Assembly: GCF_017916295.1 (NCBI RefSeq)
Contig: NZ_JAFMSS010000004.1
Coordinates: 124,001-188,000, forward strand
Source of the DNA: Rubellimicrobium arenae
GTDB lineage: Bacteria; Pseudomonadota; Alphaproteobacteria; Rhodobacterales; Rhodobacteraceae
Length of the DNA stretch: 64,000 bases
Reading direction: 5' to 3'
Shown in pieces: positions 57,661 through 64,000 of this stretch; the first letter of the stretch is position 1; each line of letters opens with the position of its first letter. Below the pieces are notes generated by a model that made no database searches, was not told the origin of the DNA, and worked only from the letters and a program-made list of their open reading frames with translations. Position numbers and translations under genes: made by a program.

Positions 57661-58557
57661 ATGGCGACCTACGCGAACCTTCCAGCACCGTCCCCCGAAC
57701 AGGGACTGAACCGCTACCTTCAAGAGATCCGCAAGTTCCCGATGCTCGAGCCTGAGCAGGAATACATGCTCGCCAAGCGTTGGGTGGATCATCAGGACGC
57801 GTCGGCGGCGCACAAGCTTGTGACCTCGCACCTCCGTCTCGCGGCGAAGATCGCGATGGGCTACCGCGGCTACGGCCTGCCGCAGGCCGAGGTGATCTCG
57901 GAGGCGAACGTGGGCCTCATGCAGGCCGTGAAGCGGTTCGACCCCGAGAAGGGCTTCCGCCTCGCGACCTATGCGATGTGGTGGATCCGCGCCTCGATCC
58001 AGGAGTATATCCTGCGGTCCTGGAGCCTCGTGAAGCTTGGCACCACCTCGGCGCAGAAGAAGCTGTTCTTCAACCTCCGCAAGGCCAAGGCCCGCATCGG
58101 CGCCCTGGAGGAGGGGGACCTGCGGCCCGAGAACGTCAAGAAGATCGCCGAGGACCTCGGGGTGAGCGAGGAGGAGGTGATCTCCATGAACCGCCGGCTG
58201 TCCGGTGGAGACGCCTCGCTCAACGCGCAGGTCGGCGCCTCCGAGGACAGCGCCACGCAATGGCAGGACTGGCTCGAGGATGAGGATGCCGACCAGGCGA
58301 CCGCCTTTGCCGAGCGTGACGAGCTGGAAGCCCGGCGGGAGCTTCTGACCGCCGCGATGAGCAACCTGACCGACCGGGAACGCGACGTGCTCATGCAGCG
58401 CCGCCTGCAGGACAACGTCGTCACCCTGGAGGAGCTGTCCGAGCGTTATGGCGTCTCGCGCGAGCGGATCCGCCAGATCGAGGTGCGTGCCTTCGAGAAG
58501 CTGCAGAAGCGCATGACCGAGCTCGCCCGCGAGCGGGGGATGCTGGAGACCGCCTGA
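57661..58557 (+). CDS. rpoH: RNA polymerase sigma factor RpoH (sigma-32)
   Basis: 298 residues. Sigma region 2 (VTSHLRLAAKIAMGYRGYGL, FDPEKGFRLATYAMWWIRAS) and region 4 (LTDRERDVLMQRRLQDN, LEELSERYGVSRERIRQIE) are intact, and the RpoH box QKKLFFNLRKAK (about 132-143) identifies it as the heat-shock sigma factor. It directs transcription of chaperone and protease genes. Alphaproteobacteria often have two rpoH genes; with rluD upstream this is the usual chromosomal rpoH locus. A perfect A/T-rich palindrome stands in its 5' region. Confidence 0.96.
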   Translation: MATYANLPAPSPEQGLNRYLQEIRKFPMLEPEQEYMLAKRWVDHQDASAAHKLVTSHLRLAAKIAMGYRGYGLPQAEVISEANVGLMQAVKRFDPEKGFRLATYAMWWIRASIQEYILRSWSLVKLGTTSAQKKLFFNLRKAKARIGALEEGDLRPENVKKIAEDLGVSEEEVISMNRRLSGGDASLNAQVGASEDSATQWQDWLEDEDADQATAFAERDELEARRELLTAAMSNLTDRERDVLMQRRLQDNVVTLEELSERYGVSRERIRQIEVRAFEKLQKRMTELARERGMLETA

Positions 58558-58603
58558 CGGATTGCGCCCGCGCCTCGGCCTGCTAGCGTCGCCGCGCAAT
58601 CCG
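58558..58603 (+). terminator. Long-looped hairpin after rpoH
   Basis: CGGATTGCGC (58558-58567), beginning right after the rpoH stop codon, pairs perfectly with GCGCAATCCG (58594-58603) across a 26-base GC-rich loop. It occupies nearly the whole gap before the next gene. The AAGGGGG ribosome site (58604-58610) follows immediately. Confidence 0.5.
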
Positions 58604-58619
58604 AAGGGGGAGTCGATCC

Positions 58620-59600
58620 ATGCAGAAACCGGTCCGGTGGGGCGTCCTGGGGGCGGCCCGCTTCGCGCGCGAGCACATGGCCCGCGCCATCCATGCCGCC
58701 GAAGGGGCGGAGTTCTACGCCCTCGCGACCTCGGACGCCGCCAAGGCCGAGCCGTTCCAGGCCTTTGCGCCCGGCCTGAAGGTGCACTCCTCCTACGAGG
58801 CGCTCCTGGCTGATCCGGAGGTCGAGGCGGTCTACATCCCGCTGCCCAACAGCCTTCATCTCGAATGGTCGCTCAAGGCCATCGCGGCCGGCAAGCATGT
58901 GCTTTGCGAAAAGCCGATGACGATGAAGGCCTCCGAATTCGACCAGCTCATCGAGGCGCGGGACCGGTCCGGCCTGCTGGTCGCCGAAGCCTACATGATC
59001 GTCCACCACCCGCAGTGGATCCGGGCCCGCGAGCTGGTGCAGGGCGGCGCCATCGGGCAGCTTCGCCATGTGTCGGCCGAGTTCTCGTTCAACCTCACCG
59101 ACATGACCAACATCCGCAATCGGCCCGACACCGGCGGCGGCGCGCTGGGCGATATCGGCGTCTACATCTTCGGCTCGGCCCGCTTCGTCTCGGGCGAGGA
59201 GCCGACGCGCATCCGCGCGGCCAACGTCCAGCGCGAGAACGGGGTGGACGTCCATGTCCAGCTCATGGCCGACTTTTCGTCCTTCAGCTACTCCGGCATG
59301 GTCTCCATGCGCCTCCATAATCGTCAGGAGGTCATCTTCCACGGGACCGAGGGGGTCCTGCGGGTCGCCTATGCGCCCTTCAACTCGAACATCCACGATC
59401 TGGCGCAGATCCTGCTCGAGACCGGTCCGAACCTGCGCCAGCAGGAGCGGTTCCCCGGCGTCAACCAGTACGTGCTTCAGGTCCAGAACTTCGGCCGCTC
59501 GCTGCGCGAGGGCGTGGCCTATCCGTGCCCTCTCGAATTCAGCAGGGGCACGCAGCACATGATCGACATGGTGCTCGAGGCGGAGACGGCCGGCGGCTGA
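58620..59600 (+). CDS. Gfo/Idh/MocA-family oxidoreductase
   Basis: 326 residues. N-terminal NAD(P) fold (VRWGVLGAARFAREHMARAI, YEALLADPEVEAVYIPLPNS, HVLCEKPMTMKA with the conserved Lys) and C-terminal alpha/beta domain (FSFNLTDMTNIRNRPDTGGG, LGDIGVYIFGSARF). These enzymes oxidise or reduce sugars, inositols and similar substrates; the substrate cannot be told. Preceded by AAGGGGG. Follows rpoH after a hairpin, so its expression is probably separate or attenuated. Confidence 0.9.
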   Translation: MQKPVRWGVLGAARFAREHMARAIHAAEGAEFYALATSDAAKAEPFQAFAPGLKVHSSYEALLADPEVEAVYIPLPNSLHLEWSLKAIAAGKHVLCEKPMTMKASEFDQLIEARDRSGLLVAEAYMIVHHPQWIRARELVQGGAIGQLRHVSAEFSFNLTDMTNIRNRPDTGGGALGDIGVYIFGSARFVSGEEPTRIRAANVQRENGVDVHVQLMADFSSFSYSGMVSMRLHNRQEVIFHGTEGVLRVAYAPFNSNIHDLAQILLETGPNLRQQERFPGVNQYVLQVQNFGRSLREGVAYPCPLEFSRGTQHMIDMVLEAETAGG

Positions 59601-59663
59601 TCGCTCGGAACCCCAGCACGCCCCTGTCGTTCCCCCGCCGTGACAGCGGACAGGGGAACGACG

Positions 59664-60359
59664 ATGGATCAGCGCCACATTCTCGTATTCGGAGCCGAAG
59701 GCGTCACGGGCCGGGAGGTGGTGCGCCAGGCGATCGCGCGGGGCCATCAGGTCCGTGCCTCGGATCGATCCTTCAACGCCCCCGAACGCCTGCCCGAGGG
59801 TGTCGAGGCCGTCCCCGCCGATATCCTCCATGGCGACCTTCGGCCCCTGATGTCGGGCGTCGATGCCGTGATCTCCTGCCTCGGGGTGGGGAACGACCCC
59901 AAGACCCTTCTCGATCCGCCGCCGCTCTACCTGGAAGGCACCACCCGCATGGTGGAGGCCATGAAGGCCGAGGGGGTGCGGCGGATCGTCGTGATCTCGG
60001 CGGCCTTCCTTGTCGTGAAGGATCGCGGACCGCTCCTGTTCCGGACGGCGGTCATCCCGTCGCTGACCCGGGTGCTGGACCAGATGCGGGGCATGGAGGC
60101 GGTGCTCCGCGTCTCGGGCCTGGACTGGACGGCGGTGCGGCCGGGCTGGCTTCTGGACGGCGAGCCCACGGGCGACGCCTGGATCGGAACCGATCCCTTC
60201 CCGGAGGGCCTGATCCGCGCCCGCACCGGCGATGTGGCGACGCTGCTGCTCGACTGTGCGGACCAGGGCGCCTGGGTGGGCCAGGCCCCCTTCATCGCCC
60301 GCGACGAGCCCGACGCGATGGAGTCGAACAGCCGGGTCGCCCTCGAGATGCTGGCCTGA
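59664..60359 (+). CDS. NAD(P)-binding (atypical SDR) protein
   Basis: 231 residues from ATG at 59664 (GGGGAA upstream; a GTG at 59640 is an alternative). HILVFGAEGVTGREVVRQAI is an NmrA/atypical-SDR nucleotide motif (GxxGxxG), followed by ADILHGDLRPLMSGVDAVIS, VRRIVVISAAFLV and LDWTAVRPGWLLDG. Resembles flavin-reductase/NAD(P)H-binding SDRs of unknown substrate. Same strand as the Gfo/Idh gene, 63 bases on; ends at a terminator. Confidence 0.82.
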   Translation: MDQRHILVFGAEGVTGREVVRQAIARGHQVRASDRSFNAPERLPEGVEAVPADILHGDLRPLMSGVDAVISCLGVGNDPKTLLDPPPLYLEGTTRMVEAMKAEGVRRIVVISAAFLVVKDRGPLLFRTAVIPSLTRVLDQMRGMEAVLRVSGLDWTAVRPGWLLDGEPTGDAWIGTDPFPEGLIRARTGDVATLLLDCADQGAWVGQAPFIARDEPDAMESNSRVALEMLA

Positions 60360-60383
60360 GCCGTCCGGCTCGGGCCGTCGCGG

Positions 60384-60412
60384 GGGCCGTCCAGCGCAGG
60401 GCGGGACGGCCC
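60384..60412. terminator. Bidirectional hairpin between convergent genes
   Basis: GGGCCGTCC (60384-60392) pairs perfectly with GGACGGCCC (60404-60412), 9 bp, loop of 11, in the 60-base gap between the SDR-like gene and the M3 peptidase stop. Confidence 0.6.
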
Positions 60413-60419
60413 GGAGGCG

Positions 60420-62240
60420 TCACGCCTCCATCTTCTCCAGCTCCTCGATGAAGCCTTCGATCATGGACAGGCCCTTGTCCCAGAACGTCGGGTCGCTCGC
60501 GTCCAGGCCGAAGGGGGCGAGAAGCTCCTTGTGATGCTTGGACCCGCCGGCCTTGAGCATGTCGAAGTACTTGTCCCGGAAGGCGGGATCCCCCTCCTCG
60601 TAGACGGCGTAGAGCGCATTCACGAGGCCGTCGCCGAACGCGTAGGCGTAGACGTAGAAGGGCGAGTGGATGAAGTGCGGGATGTAGGCCCAGAAGCTCT
60701 CGTATCCCGGCGCGAAGTCGAAGGCGTCGCCCAGCGACTGGGCCTGCACCGACATCCAGAGCGCGTTGATGTCGTCCGGCGTCAGCTCGCCATGGCGGCG
60801 CGCCTCGTGGAGCTTCGACTCGAAGTCGTAGAAGGCGATCTGGCGGACGACCGTGTTGATCATGTCCTCGACCTTGCCGGCCAGCAGCGCCTTCCGGGCC
60901 CGGGTGTCCGGGGCTTCGGCCAGGAGCTTGCGGAAGGTCAGCATCTCGCCGAACACCGAGGCCGTCTCGGCCAGGGTGAGCGGCGTGGACGACAGGAGCT
61001 CCCCCTGGCCCGCGGCGAGGACCTGGTGGACGCCGTGCCCCAGTTCATGGGCAAGGGTCATGACGTCGCGCGGCTTGCCCAGGTAGTTCAGCATCACATA
61101 GGGGTGCGCGTCCGTCACCGTGGGGTGCGCGAAGGCGCCGGGGGCCTTGCCGGGCTTCACCGCGGCGTCGATCCAGCCCTGGGAGAAGAACGGCGCGGCA
61201 AGCTCGGCCATGCGGGGATCGAAGGCGGCGTAGGCTTCGGTCACGGTGCGCTCGGCCTCGTCCCAGCTCACCAGCCGGTCATCCTCGGTCGGCAGCGGCG
61301 CGTTGCGGTCCCAGACCTGAAGCCGGTCGAGGCCCAGCCACTTGGCCTTGAGGCGGTAGTAGCGGTGCGACAGGCGCGGGTAGGCTGCCACGACCGCGTT
61401 CCGCAGCGCCTCGACCACCTCGGGCTCGACATGGTTGGCGAGGTGCCGGCCCATCTGCGGCGTGGGCAGCCCGCGCCAGCGGTCCTCGATCTCCTTTTCC
61501 TTGGCCAGCGTGTTGTGGATGCGGGCGAAGGTGCGGGTGTTCTGCCCGAACACCTTGGCGAGCGCATGGAACGCGGCCTCGCGCTTGGCGCGGTCCTGTT
61601 CGGTCAGGAGGTTGAGCGTGCCCTCGATGTTCAGCGTCTCGCCGTCCACCTCGAACTCCAGGCCGGCGATGGTCTCGTCGAAGAGCTTGTTCCAGGCCGA
61701 GGCGCCGACCGACGACTGGTCGTGCAGGAACTTCTCCAGTTCGTCCGAAAGCTGGTAGGGCTTCATGGCCCGCATCCGGTCGAAGACCGGCTTGTAGCGG
61801 TGCAGCTCCTGGCTCTGGCCAAGGAGGGAGGTCAGGTGCTCCTCGTCCAGGCGGTTGAACTCCAGCCCCCAGAACACGAGCGGCGTGGTGAAGGCGGTGA
61901 TCCGGTCCTGGCAGTCGGACATGAACTTGGCCCGCTCGCCGTCCGTGGTGATCTGGTAATAGCGCAGGCCCGCATAGGACATGATGCGTCCCGCCACCTG
62001 TTCGATGCGTTCGTAGCGCAGCACCGCGTCCAGCAGCCCGTGGGCGTCGAGCCCCGCCAGCTTGCCTTCGAAGTCGCGGGCAAAGGACGCGCAGGCGTCC
62101 TCGACCCAGTCCATGTCGCGCTTGAGCTCGGGCGCGTCCGGCGAGGCATACAGGTCCGACAGGTTCCAGTCGGGAAGCCGCCCGAATTCGTTGTGGCCCG
62201 CGAGGCTGCCGCTGTCGGCGTCGTAAACGGGTGTAGGCAT
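60420..62240 (-). CDS. pepF: M3-family oligoendopeptidase (PepF type)
   Basis: 606 residues, cytoplasmic. Zinc site LAHELGHGVHQ with His398, Glu399 and His402 is intact; the third ligand fits the TLAETASVFGEMLTFR helix downstream. N-terminal all-helical M3 region includes WNLSDLYASPDAPELKRDMD. It cleaves oligopeptides. A GGAAGGGA ribosome site precedes the ATG. Clade-3 PepF length is about 600, a good match. Same strand as and just after the DNA ligase gene, but a 71-base gap separates them. Confidence 0.93.
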   Translation of the reverse strand: MPTPVYDADSGSLAGHNEFGRLPDWNLSDLYASPDAPELKRDMDWVEDACASFARDFEGKLAGLDAHGLLDAVLRYERIEQVAGRIMSYAGLRYYQITTDGERAKFMSDCQDRITAFTTPLVFWGLEFNRLDEEHLTSLLGQSQELHRYKPVFDRMRAMKPYQLSDELEKFLHDQSSVGASAWNKLFDETIAGLEFEVDGETLNIEGTLNLLTEQDRAKREAAFHALAKVFGQNTRTFARIHNTLAKEKEIEDRWRGLPTPQMGRHLANHVEPEVVEALRNAVVAAYPRLSHRYYRLKAKWLGLDRLQVWDRNAPLPTEDDRLVSWDEAERTVTEAYAAFDPRMAELAAPFFSQGWIDAAVKPGKAPGAFAHPTVTDAHPYVMLNYLGKPRDVMTLAHELGHGVHQVLAAGQGELLSSTPLTLAETASVFGEMLTFRKLLAEAPDTRARKALLAGKVEDMINTVVRQIAFYDFESKLHEARRHGELTPDDINALWMSVQAQSLGDAFDFAPGYESFWAYIPHFIHSPFYVYAYAFGDGLVNALYAVYEEGDPAFRDKYFDMLKAGGSKHHKELLAPFGLDASDPTFWDKGLSMIEGFIEELEKMEA

Positions 62241-62311
62241 GGGCGGTCCCTTCCAATCTGGTCTGGGGCCCTAGATAGTCGCCGCCTCGTCGCGGGGGAA
62301 GTGCGGCCCCC

Positions 62312-63901
62312 TCAGCCGTGAGCGGCGAGGATCTCCCGCAGGGTGTCGAGGGTGTCGATCTCGTTCACCGGCTTGTCGTGCCGCCAGCGGAGCATCCGGG
62401 GAAAGCGCAAGGCCACGCCGGACTTGTGGCGCGGCGACGCCTGGATGCCCTCGAAGCCGATCTCGAAGACCTGAACCGGTTCGACCTGCCGGACGGGGCC
62501 GAACTTCTGGACGGTGTGCTTGTTCACCCAAGCGGTGATCTGGCGGAACTCGGCGTCGGTCAGGCCGGAATAGGCCTTGGTGAAGGGCACGAGCTCGTTG
62601 CCGTTCCGGACGGCGAAGGTGAAGTCGGTGAACAGGTTGGCGCGGCGGCCCGAGCCCGCCTGGGCGTAGACCATCACCGCATCGATGGTCAGCGGATCCA
62701 CCTTCCATTTCCACCAGTCCCCCTTCTTGCGGCCCGTGCCGTAGGGGGACGACCGCCGCTTGAGCATGAGGCCCTCGGCCCCTTCCTCGCGGGCGCGGAG
62801 CCGTTCCTCCCGCAGGTCGTCCACGGTGGCGAAGGGCACGGGAGGCGAAAGGCGGAGCGGCGCCTCGGGCGGGAGGCCGGTGAGAAGCGCCTCGAGGCGC
62901 TGGCGCCGGTCCTGGAACGGGACGGGGCGGATGTCGTGGCCGTCCTGCTCCAGGAGGTCGTAGGTCATCAGCACCACGGGGGCGGTCGTCAGGAGCGACT
63001 TGGGCACGGTCTTGCGCCCGATCCGGGGCTGGAGCGCGTTGAAGGTCATCGGATGGTCGCCGTCCCAGGCCAGGATCTCGCCATCGAGGACGGTGCCGTG
63101 GGGCAGCCAGTCGATGGCGCGGGCGAGCTCGGGGAAGCGGTCGGTGATGAGATCCTCGCCCCGGCTCCAGAGGTGGTGCTTCCCCTCGCGCAGGATCAGC
63201 TGGCCCCGGATGCCGTCCCACTTGCGCTCGGCGAACCAGTCGGCGGGGTCGCCGAGGTCGGCCGGGTCCTCGAGCTGGTAGGCGAGGTAGAAGGGGTAGG
63301 GGCGGGCGCTGTCGTCCCGCGCCTCGCCCTCGTGGAGGAGCCGCGCCCAGGTCGTCGTCTCGGGCGTCCAGTCCCCCATGAGGCGGTGCGCCACCTCGGT
63401 CTCGGGCTGGTCGGTGGCCTGGGCCAGCGCCTTGGTCATCAGGGTCTGGCTGACGCCCACGCGGAAGCTGCCGGTCAGGAGCTTGGTGAACAGGAACCGT
63501 TCGGACCCCGGCAGCGAATCCCAGGCGTCGAGGATCCCGGCCTTGCGTTCGGGCTCGGGCAGGGCGGACAGCTCGCGCAGGCGGGCGATCCAGTAGGACA
63601 GGGGCTGGTCGCTGTCCTTCGACGGCGGCGGCAGGATGAGGGCGATCGTCTCGCTCAGGTCGCCGACGATCCCGTAGGACTCCTCGAAGAGCCAGAGCGG
63701 CAGGCCCGCCCGTTCGGCGGCCCAGTCGCGCAGCGAGGTCGCGGTGATCGTCCGGCGCGGACGGCGGCCGGAAAAGAGCGCCACCGTCCAGAGCTTGTCG
63801 GCATCCGGGGCGGTCCGGAAGTAGTCGGCCAGCGCCGCGACCTTGGCGTTGGTGCGGGTCGTCTGGTCGAGCCGGCCGTACAGGGCGGCGAAGTCCTTCA
63901 T
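62312..63901 (-). CDS. ATP-dependent DNA ligase (cisplatin-resistance/LigB-type)
   Basis: 529 residues: an N-terminal DNA-binding helical domain, the adenylation domain with motif I ERKWDGIRGQL (nucleophile Lys227), DGEILAWDG, and GLMLKRRSSPYGTGRKKGDW WKWK-type motifs IV-V, then an OB domain to the C-terminus (VFEIGFEGIQ, RHKSGVALRFPRMLRWR). It belongs to the bacterial ligases encoded with an exonuclease and an Lhr-type helicase in a DNA-repair operon. The start overlaps the upstream exonuclease stop by 4 bases (ATGA). Confidence 0.93.
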   Translation of the reverse strand: MKDFAALYGRLDQTTRTNAKVAALADYFRTAPDADKLWTVALFSGRRPRRTITATSLRDWAAERAGLPLWLFEESYGIVGDLSETIALILPPPSKDSDQPLSYWIARLRELSALPEPERKAGILDAWDSLPGSERFLFTKLLTGSFRVGVSQTLMTKALAQATDQPETEVAHRLMGDWTPETTTWARLLHEGEARDDSARPYPFYLAYQLEDPADLGDPADWFAERKWDGIRGQLILREGKHHLWSRGEDLITDRFPELARAIDWLPHGTVLDGEILAWDGDHPMTFNALQPRIGRKTVPKSLLTTAPVVLMTYDLLEQDGHDIRPVPFQDRRQRLEALLTGLPPEAPLRLSPPVPFATVDDLREERLRAREEGAEGLMLKRRSSPYGTGRKKGDWWKWKVDPLTIDAVMVYAQAGSGRRANLFTDFTFAVRNGNELVPFTKAYSGLTDAEFRQITAWVNKHTVQKFGPVRQVEPVQVFEIGFEGIQASPRHKSGVALRFPRMLRWRHDKPVNEIDTLDTLREILAAHG

Positions 63902-64000
63902 GCGACGGCTCCGCCCGGCGCATCCTCGTCGATGATGTCCTTGGGCGCCTCGTCATGCGCGAGGACCTCCTCGCCCGCGTAGTCGGTGGACACGATGCCG
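63898..64000 (-). CDS. C-terminal end of ligase-associated DNA exonuclease (partial)
   Basis: Only the last 33 codons are in the window, coding GIVSTDYAGEEVLAHDEAP and a short acidic end before TGA (63898-63900). The ending and the 4-base overlap with the ATP-dependent ligase match the metallo-beta-lactamase-fold 'ligase-associated DNA exonuclease'. Assignment depends largely on context. Confidence 0.7.
   Translation of the reverse strand, partial: GIVSTDYAGEEVLAHDEAPKDIIDEDAPGGAVA

Overview
The window is G+C-rich, densely packed DNA from an alphaproteobacterium, most likely a member of the Rhodobacteraceae (Roseobacter/Rhodobacter group). Support comes from gene order and gene types: recJ-glpX-hom, heterotetrameric sarcosine oxidase soxBDAG, putA with a divergent Lrp-type regulator, and the DUF6476-like/rluD/rpoH block. 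No rRNA, CRISPR array, prophage or intact insertion sequence was seen. One tRNA, Leu(UAA), is present.

Layout. 1-3602 (minus): recJ (cut by the window edge), glpX and hom. 3660-6999 (minus): a lipoprotein and three TadE/TadG-like proteins. 7136-18363: amino-acid catabolism, with glutamate dehydrogenase, sarcosine oxidase soxBDAG, convergent putA, and the divergent regulator. 18406-23059: tRNA-Leu, then a phosphate-scavenging set (secreted phytase-like protein, a small DUF1127-like protein, alkaline phosphatase) with Pho-box-like repeats upstream. 23110-25556: a three-gene ABC system (secreted CxxC protein, ATPase, MacB/FtsX-type permease with a His-rich periplasmic insert).

26221-39540 is the most accessory-looking part. 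It holds a 1216-residue RTX protein whose first two thirds are an acidic low-complexity tract, a second RTX protein, a DUF2934 protein, a beta-helix/PKD protein, a hexapeptide acetyltransferase, a GtrA/GtrB pair and an AsnC-type regulator. Together these suggest cell-surface or extracellular-matrix functions. Two near-identical promoter/operator elements (36158 and 38927) lie upstream of the acetyltransferase and the regulator, so the two may share a controller.

39563-48435: a small membrane protein, an FAD/NAD(P) protein, an MFS exporter, and a minus-strand operon joining a sulfonate-type ABC transporter to an APS-reductase-like flavoprotein, a 2x[4Fe-4S] ferredoxin and a thioredoxin-fold protein. 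48722-56162: signalling, with a multi-PAS hybrid kinase divergent from a three-gene operon (HD-GYP response regulator, Cys-less molybdopterin-fold protein, membrane hybrid kinase with HPt). 56196-64000: housekeeping genes: DUF6476-like, rluD-type synthase, rpoH, a Gfo/Idh/MocA oxidoreductase, an NAD(P)-binding protein, an M3 oligopeptidase, an ATP-dependent DNA ligase and the end of its associated exonuclease.

All family names come from motif recognition by eye. No database search was run.
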